64,000 nt of DNA from Enterobacter sp. R4-368. Lineage in GTDB: Bacteria; Pseudomonadota; Gammaproteobacteria; Enterobacterales; Enterobacteriaceae. Every line of letters starts with the position of its first letter. Within the stretch, counting starts at the first letter, position 1. Location of the stretch: positions 372,001-436,000 of the forward strand of contig NC_021500.1 of the NCBI RefSeq assembly GCF_000410515.1. The letters run 5' to 3'. This document shows positions 7,226 to 16,980 of this stretch, one piece after another. The position numbers and the translations under genes are program-made. A model generated the notes under the pieces. The model saw only the letters and a program-made list of their open reading frames with translations, searched no databases and was not told the origin of the DNA.

Positions 7226-8625
7226 TATTTATCCTCATCCGCCTGGAGATGTTCGCCCGCCGCAGACAGCGGTCGCGCCGGAGTACCTTGCGTGGCGTGC
7301 TCATCACGCTCCTGCGGCCCTTTGGTGATCAGCCGCACCATGTAGCTGTAACCCACGCCAAAAACGGAACAGTAGACAACAAAAAACGCCAGCAAACTGA
7401 GGCTCATTTGCAGATCGCCATGGGCGGAAACCGCATCGGCCGTACGCAACAAGCCGTATACCACCCAAGGCTGACGACCCACTTCCGTCGTGACCCAACC
7501 GGCAAGAATGGCAATCAACCCCGCGGGCCCCATCCATAGCGCGAAGTGTAAAAACGGTCGCGACTGATAGAGCCGGTCGCGAAAACGCAGCCATAGCGCC
7601 GCGACGCCCAGACCAATCATCAGCACGCCAAGCCCGACCATAATGCGAAACGACCAGAAGACAATCGGGGAATAGGGGCGCTGATCTTTAGGGAAATCTT
7701 TCAGCGCCGGCACTTGCTTGTCGAAGCTGTGCGTCAGGATCAGGCTACCGAGCGCCGGGATCGCCACGGCATAACGCGTGCGCTCCTGCTCCATATCCGG
7801 CAGGCCAAACAGCAGCAACGGCGTCGCTTCGCCGGGCGGGTTCTCCCAGTGGCCTTCGATGGCGGCAATTTTTGCCGGTTGATGTTCAAGCGTATTCAGC
7901 CCGTGCATATCGCCGACCATCGCCTGAATCGGTGCCACAACCAGCGCCATCCACATCGCCATAGAAAACATCTTGCGGATAGCTGGCGTATTATTGCCGC
8001 GTAACAGATGCCAGGCGGCAGACGCGCCGACAAACAACGCACTGCTTAAGAATGCCGCAATAGTCATGTGCATCAGCCGGTACGGGAAGGAGGGATTAAA
8101 GATAACCTTAAACCAGTCGACCGGCACCACCTGCCCATTTTCAACGATAAAGCCCTGCGGCGTATGCATCCAGCTATTGGACGCGAGGATCCAGAAGGTG
8201 GACATAATGGTGCCCAGCGCGACCATACAGGTGGCCAAAAAGTGCAGGCCAGGGCCGACTTTGTTCCAGCCAAACAGCATCACGCCAAGAAAACCTGCTT
8301 CAAGGAAGAAGGCGGTCAGCACTTCATAGGTCAGTAATGGCCCGGTAATGCTACCGGCGAACTGGGAAAAACCGCTCCAGTTCGTGCCGAACTGATACGC
8401 CATCACCAGCCCGGACACCACCCCCATACCGAAGTTAACGGCGAAGATCTTCGACCAGAAATGGTACAGCGTGCGCCAGTCCGGGTTGCGGGTTTTAAGC
8501 CACAAACCTTCAAGCACCGCCAGATAGCTGGCAAGGCCGATGGTTATTGCCGGAAAAATGATATGAAAAGAAACGGTGAAGGCGAACTGTATTCTCGCCA
8601 GGTAAAACGCGTCTAAACCGAACAT
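7225..8625 (-). CDS. cioA: CioA, cytochrome bd-type oxidase subunit I
   Basis: A 466-residue quinol oxidase subunit I carrying the haems. The family start MFGLDAFYLARIQFAF with the haem-ligand His in TVSFHIIFPAIT (residue 21) is clear. Later come the GVVSGLVMAYQFGTNW block, the QPAKIAAIEGHW block and the WVTTEVGRQPWVV block. At 466 residues it is about 50 shorter than E. coli CydA (522), as expected for a member with a short Q-loop. The open frame continues upstream to 9009 through the intergenic region and into ydcR antisense; I chose 8625 from the family N-terminus and a GGGG-type ribosome binding site. Cio-type oxidases allow respiration at low oxygen and when haem-copper oxidases are poisoned. 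Confidence 0.93.
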   Translation of the reverse strand: MFGLDAFYLARIQFAFTVSFHIIFPAITIGLASYLAVLEGLWLKTRNPDWRTLYHFWSKIFAVNFGMGVVSGLVMAYQFGTNWSGFSQFAGSITGPLLTYEVLTAFFLEAGFLGVMLFGWNKVGPGLHFLATCMVALGTIMSTFWILASNSWMHTPQGFIVENGQVVPVDWFKVIFNPSFPYRLMHMTIAAFLSSALFVGASAAWHLLRGNNTPAIRKMFSMAMWMALVVAPIQAMVGDMHGLNTLEHQPAKIAAIEGHWENPPGEATPLLLFGLPDMEQERTRYAVAIPALGSLILTHSFDKQVPALKDFPKDQRPYSPIVFWSFRIMVGLGVLMIGLGVAALWLRFRDRLYQSRPFLHFALWMGPAGLIAILAGWVTTEVGRQPWVVYGLLRTADAVSAHGDLQMSLSLLAFFVVYCSVFGVGYSYMVRLITKGPQERDEHATQGTPARPLSAAGEHLQADEDK

Positions 8626-8874
8626 GCACAACCCCAATGTCAATGTTGTGGCGTCAATGTTAATGAGCACAAGCGTGAACTTGCAGAAACAGATACAGGT
8701 AATTTTCGTATAACAGTTCCCTGTAAAGGGTATGGCAGGTTGCGGATTAGTCCAGACGAAGCGGTAACCCGTAACCATAACAGTGCGCATAATGGGCTGT
8801 TTTGTATAAACTGATATAGCAAGATGGCGCACCGCGTGCCATGATGTAGTCGTTTTGTTAACACGTGAAAAATC

Positions 8875-10281
8875 ATGAAAAAATACCAGCGCCTGGCGCA
8901 GCAAATCGCAGAACAAATTGAGCTTGGGGTCTGGCGACCCGGAGAGAAGCTGCCGTCGCTGCGCGAGCAGGTCGTCAGCAGCGGGCTGAGTTTTATGACC
9001 GTCGGTCATGCGTATCAGTTGCTGGAAAGCCAGGGACGGGTGATTGCCAGGCCACAGTCCGGCTATTTTGTCGCGCCAGCGCCTGGCTTGCCGCGTGCGC
9101 CGGCGGCCAGGATCACGCGTGACGAAGCGGTGGATATCAATACCTATATTTTTGACGTGTTACAGGCCAGCTGCGATGCCTCGGTGCTGCCGTTTGGTTC
9201 CGCCTTTCCCGACCCCAAACTGTTCCCGATGCCGCAGCTCAACCGGTCGCTGGCAAAGGTGAGCAAAAGCGCCACCGCCATGAGCGTGATAGAAAACCTG
9301 CCGCCGGGAAACAGCCAGTTGCGCCACGCCATTGCCAAACGCTATGCCCGCCAGGGGATGAACATTTCGCCGGATGAGATTGTTATCACCGCAGGCGCGC
9401 TGGAAGCGCTGAACCTCAGCCTGCAGGCGGTGACAGAACCGGGGGACTGGGTAATTATTGAAAGCCCCTGTTTCTACGGCGCGTTGCAGGCGCTGGAACG
9501 GCTGAAGTTAAAAGCGCTGTCGGTACCGACTGATGTAAAAGAGGGCATCGATCTTGAGGCGCTGGCGCAGGCGTTAAGCGACTATCCGGTCAAAGCCTGC
9601 TGGCTGATGACCAATGCGCAGAACCCGCTCGGGTTTACCTTAAGTGCTGCGAAAAAGGCGCAACTGGTCGCGCTGCTGGCACAACATAACGTCACGCTGA
9701 TTGAAGACGATGTTTACAGCGAGCTTTACTACGGGCGTGAACAGCCGTTACCGGCCAAAGCCTGGGACACGCAAGACATGACGTTGCACTGTTCCTCCTT
9801 TTCTAAATGTCTGGTCGCCGGGTTTCGCGTCGGCTGGGTTGCGGCCGGACGCCACGCCAGGCGCATTCAGCAATTGCAATTGATGAGCACTTTATCCACC
9901 AGTTCACCGCTGCAACTGGCGCTGGTCGATTATTTATCGACGCACCACTACGACGCTCATTTGCGCCGCCTGCGTCGACAGCTTGCCGAGCGCAAACATC
10001 TGGCCTGGCAGGCGTTGCTGCGGCATCTGCCGCCGGAAGTGAAAATCTATCGTAATGAGAGCGGCTATTTCTTATGGCTGGAGTTGCCCGCCGGGCTGGA
10101 TGCCGGTGAACTGAGCCGGCAGGCGCTGGCGCACCATATCAGCATTGCGCCGGGAAAAATGTTTTCGACATCCGACAACTGGCGTTCGTTTTTCCGCTTT
10201 AATTGCGCCTGGGTCTGGGGCGATAAAGAGGAGCGGGCGGCAATGCAATTGGGTGAATTAATTCGCCAGATGATGAATTAA
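8875..10281 (+). CDS. ydcR: YdcR, MocR-type GntR/aminotransferase regulator
   Basis: A 468-residue MocR-family regulator, the same length as E. coli YdcR and highly similar throughout. Residues 1-75 form a GntR winged helix-turn-helix (PGEKLPSLREQV...SFMTVGHAYQLLE). From about 90 onward it is a fold-type-I aminotransferase domain with the PLP lysine at K311 in SSFSKC, NPLG near 243 and the phosphate-binding GFR after the lysine. MocR proteins sense an amine or PLP vitamer rather than catalyse. It is followed by ydcSTUV-patD, so control of that polyamine/GABA locus is a fair inference. It is divergent from the cio operon with a 249-bp shared intergenic region. Confidence 0.93.
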   Translation: MKKYQRLAQQIAEQIELGVWRPGEKLPSLREQVVSSGLSFMTVGHAYQLLESQGRVIARPQSGYFVAPAPGLPRAPAARITRDEAVDINTYIFDVLQASCDASVLPFGSAFPDPKLFPMPQLNRSLAKVSKSATAMSVIENLPPGNSQLRHAIAKRYARQGMNISPDEIVITAGALEALNLSLQAVTEPGDWVIIESPCFYGALQALERLKLKALSVPTDVKEGIDLEALAQALSDYPVKACWLMTNAQNPLGFTLSAAKKAQLVALLAQHNVTLIEDDVYSELYYGREQPLPAKAWDTQDMTLHCSSFSKCLVAGFRVGWVAAGRHARRIQQLQLMSTLSTSSPLQLALVDYLSTHHYDAHLRRLRRQLAERKHLAWQALLRHLPPEVKIYRNESGYFLWLELPAGLDAGELSRQALAHHISIAPGKMFSTSDNWRSFFRFNCAWVWGDKEERAAMQLGELIRQMMN

Positions 10282-10444
10282 ACGCACCCGTCTTTCTTAT
10301 TTTATGAATAACTTATTCTCCCGTTAAAAATAACGGCGGCGAAAATATGACGTGCGCCGTCATTATTTTCTGCGCTCCCGAACCTGGTATTCATAGGAAA
10401 TGTGAATAACAACACAGATTAACGGACGTTCGCTAACCCCTTGT

Positions 10445-10451
10445 CTATACT
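10445..10451 (+). promoter_or_regulatory. RpoS-type -10 box upstream of ydcS
   Basis: CTATACT is the preferred sigma-S -10 element (C at -13 plus TATACT). It lies in the 346-bp gene-free stretch 10282-10627 between ydcR and ydcS, about 175 bp before the ydcS start, so a long leader is implied. ydcS of E. coli is known to depend on RpoS. No strong -35 is seen. The rest of this stretch is AT-rich with no convincing ORF. Confidence 0.5.
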
Positions 10452-10627
10452 CCAAAAGAGCGCGCAGTAGCATTTTCGTTGTTAACGCAATGCGTCATCT
10501 GTCACATCCTTGCGAAATTTCCGACGGGCCACATTCATGCCGTCAGCGCGCCGTCTATTTTTATTAAGGGAGATATATTTACGGCAAGGCTGCCGCACTT
10601 TTTTCATTGCGACAGGAGTAGAAAATA

Positions 10628-11770
10628 ATGAGCAAGAAATTTGCCCGCAGCAGCCTGTGTGCGCTGGGTCTGACCGTCATGACCGCACACGCCGCCGAAC
10701 CAACCGAAGTGGGAAAGGGAGAAGGTCGGCTGGATATTATCGCCTGGCCCGGCTATATCGAGCGCGGCCAGACCGATAAGCAATATGACTGGGTGACCGC
10801 CTTTGAAAAAGAGACCGGTTGCGCGGTGAATGTGAAGACCGCTGCCACGTCCGATGAGATGGTGAGCCTGATGGCGAAAGGTGGCTACGACCTGGTGACC
10901 GCCTCCGGCGATGCCTCTTTACGCCTGATCATGGGGAAACGCGTCCAGCCAATCAACACCGCGCTTATTCCCAACTGGAAAACGCTTGATCCGAAGCTGG
11001 TCAAAGGCGATTGGTTTAACGTCGGTGGAAAAACCTACGGCACACCGTATCAGTGGGGGCCCAACCTGCTGATGTATAACACCAAAACGTTCCCGACGCC
11101 GCCGGATAGCTGGTCGGTGGTCTTTGTGCAGCAAAATCTGCCGGATGGCAAAAGTAATAAAGGGCGCGTGCAGGCCTACGATGGCCCGATTTATATCGCC
11201 GATGCCGCGCTGTTCCTGAAAGCCACGCAACCGCAACTGGGTATTGACGATCCGTACCAGCTTACCGAAGCGCAGTATCAGGCGGTGCTGAAAACCCTGC
11301 GCGATCAGCATTTGCTCATTCACCGTTACTGGCATGACACTACGGTACAGATGAGCGACTTCAAGAATGAAGGCGTGGTGGCTTCCAGCGCGTGGCCTTA
11401 TCAGGCGAATGCCCTGAAAGGTGAAAATCAGCCGATTGCCACTGTCTTTCCCAAAGAAGGGATAACCGGCTGGGCGGATACCACCATGCTGCATGCCGAC
11501 GCGAAACACCCGAACTGCGCCTATAAGTGGATGAACTGGTCGCTGACGCCAAAAGTGCAGGGCGATGTGGCGGCGTGGTTTGGTTCACTGCCGGTGGTAC
11601 CGGAAGGGTGCAAAGCCAGCACCTTGCTGGGTGAAAAGGGCTGCGAAACCAACGGTTACAGCTTCTTTGACAAAATCGCCTTCTGGAAAACGCCGGTAGC
11701 GCAAGGCGGCAAATATGTGCCTTACAGCCGCTGGACGCAGGATTACATCGCCATAATGGGCGGCCGTTAA
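10628..11770 (+). CDS. ydcS: YdcS, ABC transporter periplasmic binding protein
   Basis: A 380-residue extracellular solute-binding protein of the spermidine/putrescine (PotD-like) group, nearly identical in layout to E. coli YdcS (381). The Sec signal is residues 1-22 (ends AHA). The mature domain begins with EGRLDIIAWPGYIERG and has the conserved ASGDASLRLI and YGTPYQWGPN blocks. It is the first gene of ydcSTUV-patD, 17 bp before ydcT. E. coli YdcS has also been described as a polyhydroxybutyrate synthase, and the system has been tied to putrescine or DNA uptake. An AGGAG site precedes the ATG. Confidence 0.95.
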   Translation: MSKKFARSSLCALGLTVMTAHAAEPTEVGKGEGRLDIIAWPGYIERGQTDKQYDWVTAFEKETGCAVNVKTAATSDEMVSLMAKGGYDLVTASGDASLRLIMGKRVQPINTALIPNWKTLDPKLVKGDWFNVGGKTYGTPYQWGPNLLMYNTKTFPTPPDSWSVVFVQQNLPDGKSNKGRVQAYDGPIYIADAALFLKATQPQLGIDDPYQLTEAQYQAVLKTLRDQHLLIHRYWHDTTVQMSDFKNEGVVASSAWPYQANALKGENQPIATVFPKEGITGWADTTMLHADAKHPNCAYKWMNWSLTPKVQGDVAAWFGSLPVVPEGCKASTLLGEKGCETNGYSFFDKIAFWKTPVAQGGKYVPYSRWTQDYIAIMGGR

Positions 11771-11787
11771 CCTGCCAGGAGCGCGCT

Positions 11788-12801
11788 ATGACCTATGCGG
11801 TAGAATTCCTGGATGTCGCCAGAGTCTTTGGTGATGTCCGGGCGGTTGACGGCGTAACGTTCGCCGTCAACGACGGGGAGTTTTTCTCCATGCTGGGGCC
11901 ATCCGGCTCCGGCAAAACCACTTGCCTGCGGCTGATTGCCGGGTTTGAACAGCTTAGCGGCGGTGCCATTCGTATTTTTGGCCGCGAAGCCAGCGAGCTG
12001 CCGCCCTGGGAGCGGGACGTGAATACCGTCTTTCAGGATTACGCGCTGTTTCCGCACATGTCTGTTCTCGATAACGTCGCCTACGGGCTGATGGTGAAAG
12101 GCATGGACAAAAAACAGCGCCATGCCCGCGCCCGTGACGCGCTGGAAAAAGTGGCGCTCGGTTTTGTGCATGCGCGTAAACCCTCGCAGCTTTCCGGCGG
12201 CCAGCGGCAACGCGTCGCCATCGCCCGCGCGCTGGTAAATGAACCCAGAGTGTTATTGCTCGATGAACCCCTGGGCGCGCTGGATCTGAAGCTGCGCGAA
12301 CAGATGCAACTGGAGCTGAAAAAGCTGCAACAGGATCTCGGCATCACCTTTATTTTTGTTACCCACGATCAGGGCGAAGCCTTGTCGATGTCTGACCGCG
12401 TGGCGGTGTTCAATAATGGCCGTATCGAGCAAATCGATACACCACGCGAGCTTTACCTGCGCCCGCGCACGCCGTTTGTCGCCGGGTTTGTCGGCACCTC
12501 AAATGTGTTTGATGCGAAGCTTTCGGAAAAACTCTGCGGCATGAACGGGGTTTACTCGCTGCGACCGGAACATATTCGCCTGAATACGCCAGGGGAGATC
12601 GAGGCCAGCGCGGTGGTGCAGGCGGTGCAATATCAGGGCGCAGCTACCCGCTTTGAACTGGCGCTGCCGCACGGAGAAAAACTGTTAGTCAGCCAGGCGA
12701 ACCTCTCCGATGCGTTACTGCCGGAAACGCTGGCACCGGGCCAATCGGTGCGGGTTTCCTGGTCGCGCGAGGCGATGGTGCCGTTACAGGGAGCGGGGTG
12801 A
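11788..12801 (+). CDS. ydcT: YdcT, ABC transporter ATP-binding protein
   Basis: A 337-residue ATPase of the PotA/MalK class. Walker A GPSGSGKTT (about 38-46), signature LSGGQRQR (about 136), Walker B LLLDEPLGALD and the switch THDQ are all intact. The C-terminal third is the TOBE regulatory domain. It energises the YdcU/YdcV permease. It is preceded by an AGGAGCG site 17 bp after ydcS, and ydcU begins 8 bp beyond its stop. Confidence 0.95.
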   Translation: MTYAVEFLDVARVFGDVRAVDGVTFAVNDGEFFSMLGPSGSGKTTCLRLIAGFEQLSGGAIRIFGREASELPPWERDVNTVFQDYALFPHMSVLDNVAYGLMVKGMDKKQRHARARDALEKVALGFVHARKPSQLSGGQRQRVAIARALVNEPRVLLLDEPLGALDLKLREQMQLELKKLQQDLGITFIFVTHDQGEALSMSDRVAVFNNGRIEQIDTPRELYLRPRTPFVAGFVGTSNVFDAKLSEKLCGMNGVYSLRPEHIRLNTPGEIEASAVVQAVQYQGAATRFELALPHGEKLLVSQANLSDALLPETLAPGQSVRVSWSREAMVPLQGAG

Positions 12802-12808
12802 AAGGGTG

Positions 12809-13738
12809 ATGAGTATTGCGCAACGCTCGCCGCGCCGCGGCAATCTTAGCGCCATCTTCTGGCGCAAACCGGTGTACGGGCTGCTTTTGCTGCTGCTCGG
12901 CCCGCTGATGTGGTTTGGCATTGTCTATTTAGGTTCACTGCTCACGTTGTTATGGCAGGGGTTTTACACCTTCGATGACTTCACCATGTCGGTCACGCCG
13001 GATTTAACGTTCGCCAATCTGCTGGCGCTGTTTAATCCGGCCAATTACGACATCATTCTTCGTACCCTGCTGATGGCGCTATGTGTGACGGTAGCGAGCG
13101 CCATTCTCGCTTTTCCGATGGCGTGGTATATGGCGCGTTATGCGCAGGGCAAATGGAAAGCCTTCTTTTATATCGCAGTGATGTTGCCGATGTGGGCGAG
13201 CTACATCGTTAAAGCCTACGCCTGGACGTTGCTGCTGGCGAAAGATGGCGTGGCGCAGTGGTTTTTAAGCCATCTTGGGCTGGAGCCGCTACTTGCTGCG
13301 TTTTTGACGCTACCCGCCGTGGGCGGCAATACGCTCTCCACTTCAGGATTGGGCCGTTTTCTGGTGTTCGTCTATATCTGGCTGCCGTTTATGATTTTGC
13401 CGGTTCAGGCGGCGCTCGAACGCTTACCCCCGTCGCTGCTGCAAGCTTCAGCCGATTTAGGCGCCCATCCGCGTCAGACCTTCCGTTATGTGGTGTTACC
13501 GCTGGCGGTACCGGGCGTGGCGGCCGGTTCGATATTTACCTTTTCGCTGACGCTGGGAGATTTTATCGTGCCGCAGTTAGTTGGCCCGCCGGGCTATTTC
13601 ATCGGCAATATGGTTTATTCGCAGCAAGGGGCGATTGGTAATATGCCGATGGCCGCCGCGTTTACCCTTGTCCCGATGGTGTTGATAGCCCTTTATCTGG
13701 CGTTTGTGAAACGCCTGGGAGCGTTTGATGCACTCTGA
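12809..13738 (+). CDS. ydcU: YdcU, ABC transporter permease
   Basis: A 309-residue inner-membrane permease of the PotB type with six predicted helices and the EAA-like loop ([22 protein letters not shown] near 225-245). It matches E. coli YdcU from residue 20 onward. The open frame reaches back to 12710 inside ydcT; the ATG at 12809, preceded by an AAAGGGTG site, gives the family length. It overlaps ydcV by 11 bp. Confidence 0.94.
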   Translation: MSIAQRSPRRGNLSAIFWRKPVYGLLLLLLGPLMWFGIVYLGSLLTLLWQGFYTFDDFTMSVTPDLTFANLLALFNPANYDIILRTLLMALCVTVASAILAFPMAWYMARYAQGKWKAFFYIAVMLPMWASYIVKAYAWTLLLAKDGVAQWFLSHLGLEPLLAAFLTLPAVGGNTLSTSGLGRFLVFVYIWLPFMILPVQAALERLPPSLLQASADLGAHPRQTFRYVVLPLAVPGVAAGSIFTFSLTLGDFIVPQLVGPPGYFIGNMVYSQQGAIGNMPMAAAFTLVPMVLIALYLAFVKRLGAFDAL

Positions 13739-14534
13739 ACGCGCACCGTTTTTGCTCAAAGTCGCCACCTGGGGCGGCGTCATCTTTCTGCACTTTCCGC
13801 TTTTGATCATCGCCATCTATGCTTTCAATACTGAGGATGCCGCGTTCAGCTTCCCGCCGCAGGGCTTCACGCTGCGCTGGTTTAGCGTGGCGGCGGCGAG
13901 GGGAGATATTCTCGATGCGGTGACACTGTCACTGCAAATCGCGGCGCTGGCGACGGCAATTGCCCTGGTTCTTGGCACACTTGCTGCAATGGCCTTATGG
14001 CGCAGCGAATTTTTCGGTAAAAACGCCATTTCCTTGCTGCTGCTGTTACCGATTGCTTTACCGGGAATTATCACCGGGCTTGCGCTGTTGACCGCGTTTA
14101 AAACGGTCAATCTGGAGCCGGGCTTTTTCACCATCGTCGTGGGGCATGCCACGTTCTGCGTCGTGGTGGTGTTTAACAACGTGATTGCCAGGTTTCGGCG
14201 AACCTCCTGGAGCCTGGTCGAAGCATCAATGGATTTGGGCGCGAACGGCTGGCAAACCTTCCGTTATGTGGTGTTACCCAATCTGGGTTCGGCGCTCCTG
14301 GCGGGTGGCATGCTGGCGTTTGCGTTGTCATTTGACGAAATCATTGTCACCACGTTTACCGCAGGTCACGAGCGTACGCTGCCGCTGTGGTTGCTCAACC
14401 AGTTGGGGCGTCCGCGCGATGTGCCCGTCACTAACGTTGTGGCGTTGCTGGTAATGCTGGTGACGATGATTCCGATTCTGGGGGCCTGGTGGCTGACCCG
14501 TGATACCGACACGATTGCCGGAACCGGCAAATAA
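13728..14534 (+). CDS. ydcV: YdcV, ABC transporter permease
   Basis: A 268-residue permease of the PotC type with six helices and its own EAA loop ([21 protein letters not shown] near 165-185). The MHSERAPF start matches E. coli YdcV; the extra TTG codon at 13725 is not needed. It overlaps the end of ydcU, so the two permeases are co-translated. It forms the heterodimeric channel with YdcU for the substrate delivered by YdcS. Confidence 0.94.
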   Translation: MHSERAPFLLKVATWGGVIFLHFPLLIIAIYAFNTEDAAFSFPPQGFTLRWFSVAAARGDILDAVTLSLQIAALATAIALVLGTLAAMALWRSEFFGKNAISLLLLLPIALPGIITGLALLTAFKTVNLEPGFFTIVVGHATFCVVVVFNNVIARFRRTSWSLVEASMDLGANGWQTFRYVVLPNLGSALLAGGMLAFALSFDEIIVTTFTAGHERTLPLWLLNQLGRPRDVPVTNVVALLVMLVTMIPILGAWWLTRDTDTIAGTGK

Positions 14535-14559
14535 CTGACCATGCTAAAAGGACTGAACT

Positions 14560-15984
14560 ATGCAACATCAACTGCTTATCAATGGAGTACAGGTTAACGG
14601 CGAAGGCGAGAAGCAGCCCGTTTATAACCCGGCTACCGGTGACGTGTTGCTGGAGATCGCCGAAGCGTCTGCCGCGCAAGTCGACGCCGCCGTGCAGGCT
14701 GCCGATCGCGCGTTTGCCAGCTGGGGACAAACGACGCCTAAGGCGCGCGCCGAATGCCTGCTGCAACTGGCGCAGGTGATTGAGGATAATGCGGAAACTT
14801 TCGCCCGGCTGGAATCCCTCAATTGCGGTAAGCCTCTGCACTGTGTCCTGAATGACGAAATTCCGGCGGTAGTGGATGTGTTCCGCTTCTTCGCTGGCGC
14901 AGCGCGTTGCCTGAATGGACTGGCGGCGGGCGAGTATCTGGAAGGGCACACGTCGATGATCCGCCGCGATCCGCTGGGCGTAGTCGCCTCGATTGCGCCG
15001 TGGAACTACCCGCTGATGATGGCGGCCTGGAAGCTCGGCCCGGCTCTGGCGGCGGGTAACTGCGTGGTGATCAAACCGTCGGAAATTACGCCTCTCACCG
15101 CGTTAAAACTGGCGGAACTGGCGAAAGATATCTTCCCGGCGGGTGTGCTGAATGTGTTGTTCGGGCGCGGCAGCACCGTGGGCGATCCGCTGACCGGCCA
15201 TGAAAAAGTGCGCATGGTTTCCCTGACAGGCTCGATTGCCACGGGTGAACACATTATTGGTCATACTGCCTCGTCGATTAAGCGCACCCATATGGAACTC
15301 GGCGGCAAAGCGCCGGTGATCGTCTTTGACGACGCGGATCTCGATGCGGTGGTGGAAGGTGTGCGTACCTTCGGTTTTTACAATGCCGGGCAGGATTGCA
15401 CTGCCGCGTGCCGTATCTACGCGCAAAAAGGTATTTACGACGCACTGGTAGAAAAACTGGGTGCGGCGGTCGCCAGCCTGAAAATGGGCGCGCCGGACGA
15501 TGAATCGACAGAGCTTGGGCCGCTCAGTTCCGCAGCGCATCTGGCGCGAGTTAGCAAGGCAGTCGATGAAGCCAAAGCGCTCAGCCATATTCGTGTGGTG
15601 ACCGGTGGTCAAAGGCATGAAGGCGCAGGCTATTATTACCCGCCAACGCTGCTGGCAGGCGCAAAACAGGAGGACGCGATTGTACAGCGGGAAGTATTTG
15701 GCCCGGTGGTGAGCGTCACGGTGTTTGATGATGAGGAGCAGGTGTTGAGCTGGGCCAACGATTCGCAATATGGCCTGGCGTCATCGGTGTGGACCAGGGA
15801 TGTGGGGCGCGCGCATCGCCTGAGTGCGCGTCTGCAGTATGGCTGCACCTGGGTAAATACGCATTTTATGCTGGTGAGTGAAATGCCGCACGGCGGGCAG
15901 AAACTCTCAGGTTATGGCAAAGATATGTCGCTCTACGGCCTGGAAGATTACACCGTAGTTCGCCATGTGATGATCAAACATTAA
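14560..15984 (+). CDS. patD: PatD, gamma-aminobutyraldehyde dehydrogenase
   Basis: A 474-residue NAD-dependent aldehyde dehydrogenase, the same length as E. coli PatD (YdcW). It oxidises 4-aminobutyraldehyde, made from putrescine by PatA, to GABA. Catalytic Cys280 in GQDCTAA and general base Glu246 in ELGGKAP are present. So are the IAPWNYPL cofactor block and the GSIATG loop. It is 25 bp after ydcV with an AAAGGAC site and closes the ydcSTUV-patD operon, linking putrescine uptake to its use as carbon and nitrogen source. Confidence 0.96.
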   Translation: MQHQLLINGVQVNGEGEKQPVYNPATGDVLLEIAEASAAQVDAAVQAADRAFASWGQTTPKARAECLLQLAQVIEDNAETFARLESLNCGKPLHCVLNDEIPAVVDVFRFFAGAARCLNGLAAGEYLEGHTSMIRRDPLGVVASIAPWNYPLMMAAWKLGPALAAGNCVVIKPSEITPLTALKLAELAKDIFPAGVLNVLFGRGSTVGDPLTGHEKVRMVSLTGSIATGEHIIGHTASSIKRTHMELGGKAPVIVFDDADLDAVVEGVRTFGFYNAGQDCTAACRIYAQKGIYDALVEKLGAAVASLKMGAPDDESTELGPLSSAAHLARVSKAVDEAKALSHIRVVTGGQRHEGAGYYYPPTLLAGAKQEDAIVQREVFGPVVSVTVFDDEEQVLSWANDSQYGLASSVWTRDVGRAHRLSARLQYGCTWVNTHFMLVSEMPHGGQKLSGYGKDMSLYGLEDYTVVRHVMIKH

Positions 15985-15991
15985 TCCACAA

Positions 15992-16015
15992 ATAAACGCC
16001 ACGGACGGCGTTTAT
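15992..16015 (+). terminator. Hairpin after patD
   Basis: A perfect 9-bp ATAAACGCC/GGCGTTTAT stem with a 6-base loop begins 7 bp after the patD stop. There is no clean T-run, so it may be a weak terminator or a 3' end stabiliser. Confidence 0.5.
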
Positions 16016-16264
16016 CGCGGTTATTTCCTTAGGAAACATGAGGTAAATCGCATAGTAAATTAAGTGTGTTGTTATTAATGAAAAACTGGTTTAATAATAG
16101 CCAGCCATCAGCGGAGTGGCGAAATAAAAACATTTAAATAAAACCGCACACAGACATTGGCCCGATTGGTTGTCACATGAATGTCATCAGCGCGAAAAAT
16201 GGCAGTCATTACCGTGGGCAAGAATGTCTGGCTTTTAAAAAAATCAGGCAAGGAAAAAAGAGTA

Positions 16265-16486
16265 ATGAGTAAAATCGTAGTCGTGCTCGTACCAGGGGGC
16301 GCGTCTGAATTTTTGACCGTTGAAGATGGCGAAACCTCGGTACAATGGGCGATAGCGGGGCTCGATGGCGGGGCGGCAAGTGCCAGCATGCCTATCGAAA
16401 CCTACTATTGCGAAGGTGAAGAGTTTTATTTTGCCCGCGTTGAAAGTCTCGCGGGTAATGAAACGGCACCCTCCATGCTGAATTAA
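16265..16486 (+). CDS. Small acidic protein, unknown function
   Basis: A 73-residue protein starting MSKIVVVLVPGG. It is acidic (VEDGET, YYCEGEEFYF) with a beta-rich look and one cysteine, and has no signal peptide or membrane helix. The open frame runs back to 16181, but the ATG at 16265 has an AAGGA site 10 bases upstream and the region before it is AT-rich leader sequence. It ends just before a strong terminator. I do not recognise a family. It and the gene at 16543 are the first non-E. coli-like genes after patD. Confidence 0.6.
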   Translation: MSKIVVVLVPGGASEFLTVEDGETSVQWAIAGLDGGAASASMPIETYYCEGEEFYFARVESLAGNETAPSMLN

Positions 16487-16488
16487 AA

Positions 16489-16514
16489 AATAAGGGCTCA
16501 TCAGAGCCCTTATT
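16489..16514. terminator. Bidirectional terminator
   Basis: A perfect 11-bp AATAAGGGCTC/GAGCCCTTATT stem with a 4-base loop has A-rich and T-rich flanks. It separates the small acidic gene (+) from the minus-strand gene that ends at 16543. Confidence 0.85.
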
Positions 16515-16542
16515 TATTTAACAATGCAATTAATTTGCAGGC

Positions 16543-16980
16543 TTACCTTTTCAGGAATACCTCATTTTCACGCGGTGCCCAATCTTTCTCTGAAAAATCA
16601 TATGTCGAGAAGGGCTCATCTTTTACGCCCTGCGAACGCAGAACGGCGCGCACTTCCGCCGGCAGCGTTTCATCGCGGAATAATTCCGCCAGCACGAACA
16701 TGGCATCAATAAACGAGAGTTGTTTTACTTCAAAGGGTTTCCAGCCGGTGCGTTTAAATATTAAATGATAAAGCGCCTCTTCACCCGCAAGCGGAACGAA
16801 GCTGCTGGCGTACTTTTCCCGGTGGCGAGAGAGCAACACTTCAAGGACGAATATCTGCGCGATGCGCTGCCGGGCCGCATTGCCCCGGGCGGTATCAGTG
16901 GTCATATCGACGTGCGTTATGTCATTGTTTTCACGCACCCGAACTTCTATGGCTTGCCACAGGTCGTCATATTTCTGCAT
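16543..16980 (-). CDS. Hypothetical cytoplasmic protein
   Basis: A 145-residue, mostly helical protein with no signal peptide. It begins MQKYDDLWQAIE. A start six codons upstream (16998) is also possible; I prefer 16980 because AAGGTAAGG precedes it closely. Visible features are an Arg-rich helix (ARQRIAQIFVLEVLLSRHREK), FVPLAGEEALYHLIF and a C-terminal DFSEKDWAPRENEVFLKR. I do not recognise the family and offer no function. Confidence 0.6.
   Translation of the reverse strand: MQKYDDLWQAIEVRVRENNDITHVDMTTDTARGNAARQRIAQIFVLEVLLSRHREKYASSFVPLAGEEALYHLIFKRTGWKPFEVKQLSFIDAMFVLAELFRDETLPAEVRAVLRSQGVKDEPFSTYDFSEKDWAPRENEVFLKR

Noticed and set aside
8639..8661. Direct repeat GTCAATGTT twice, 14 bp apart, before cioA
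   Set aside because: Too short and too close to the start codon to claim as an operator without binding data.
8626..9009. N-terminal extension of cioA
   Set aside because: The extra residues do not resemble the family, cross the divergent promoter region and run into ydcR antisense; the family start is at 8625.
10919..11509. 196-codon minus-strand open frame
   Set aside because: Antisense shadow of ydcS with no recognisable protein features.
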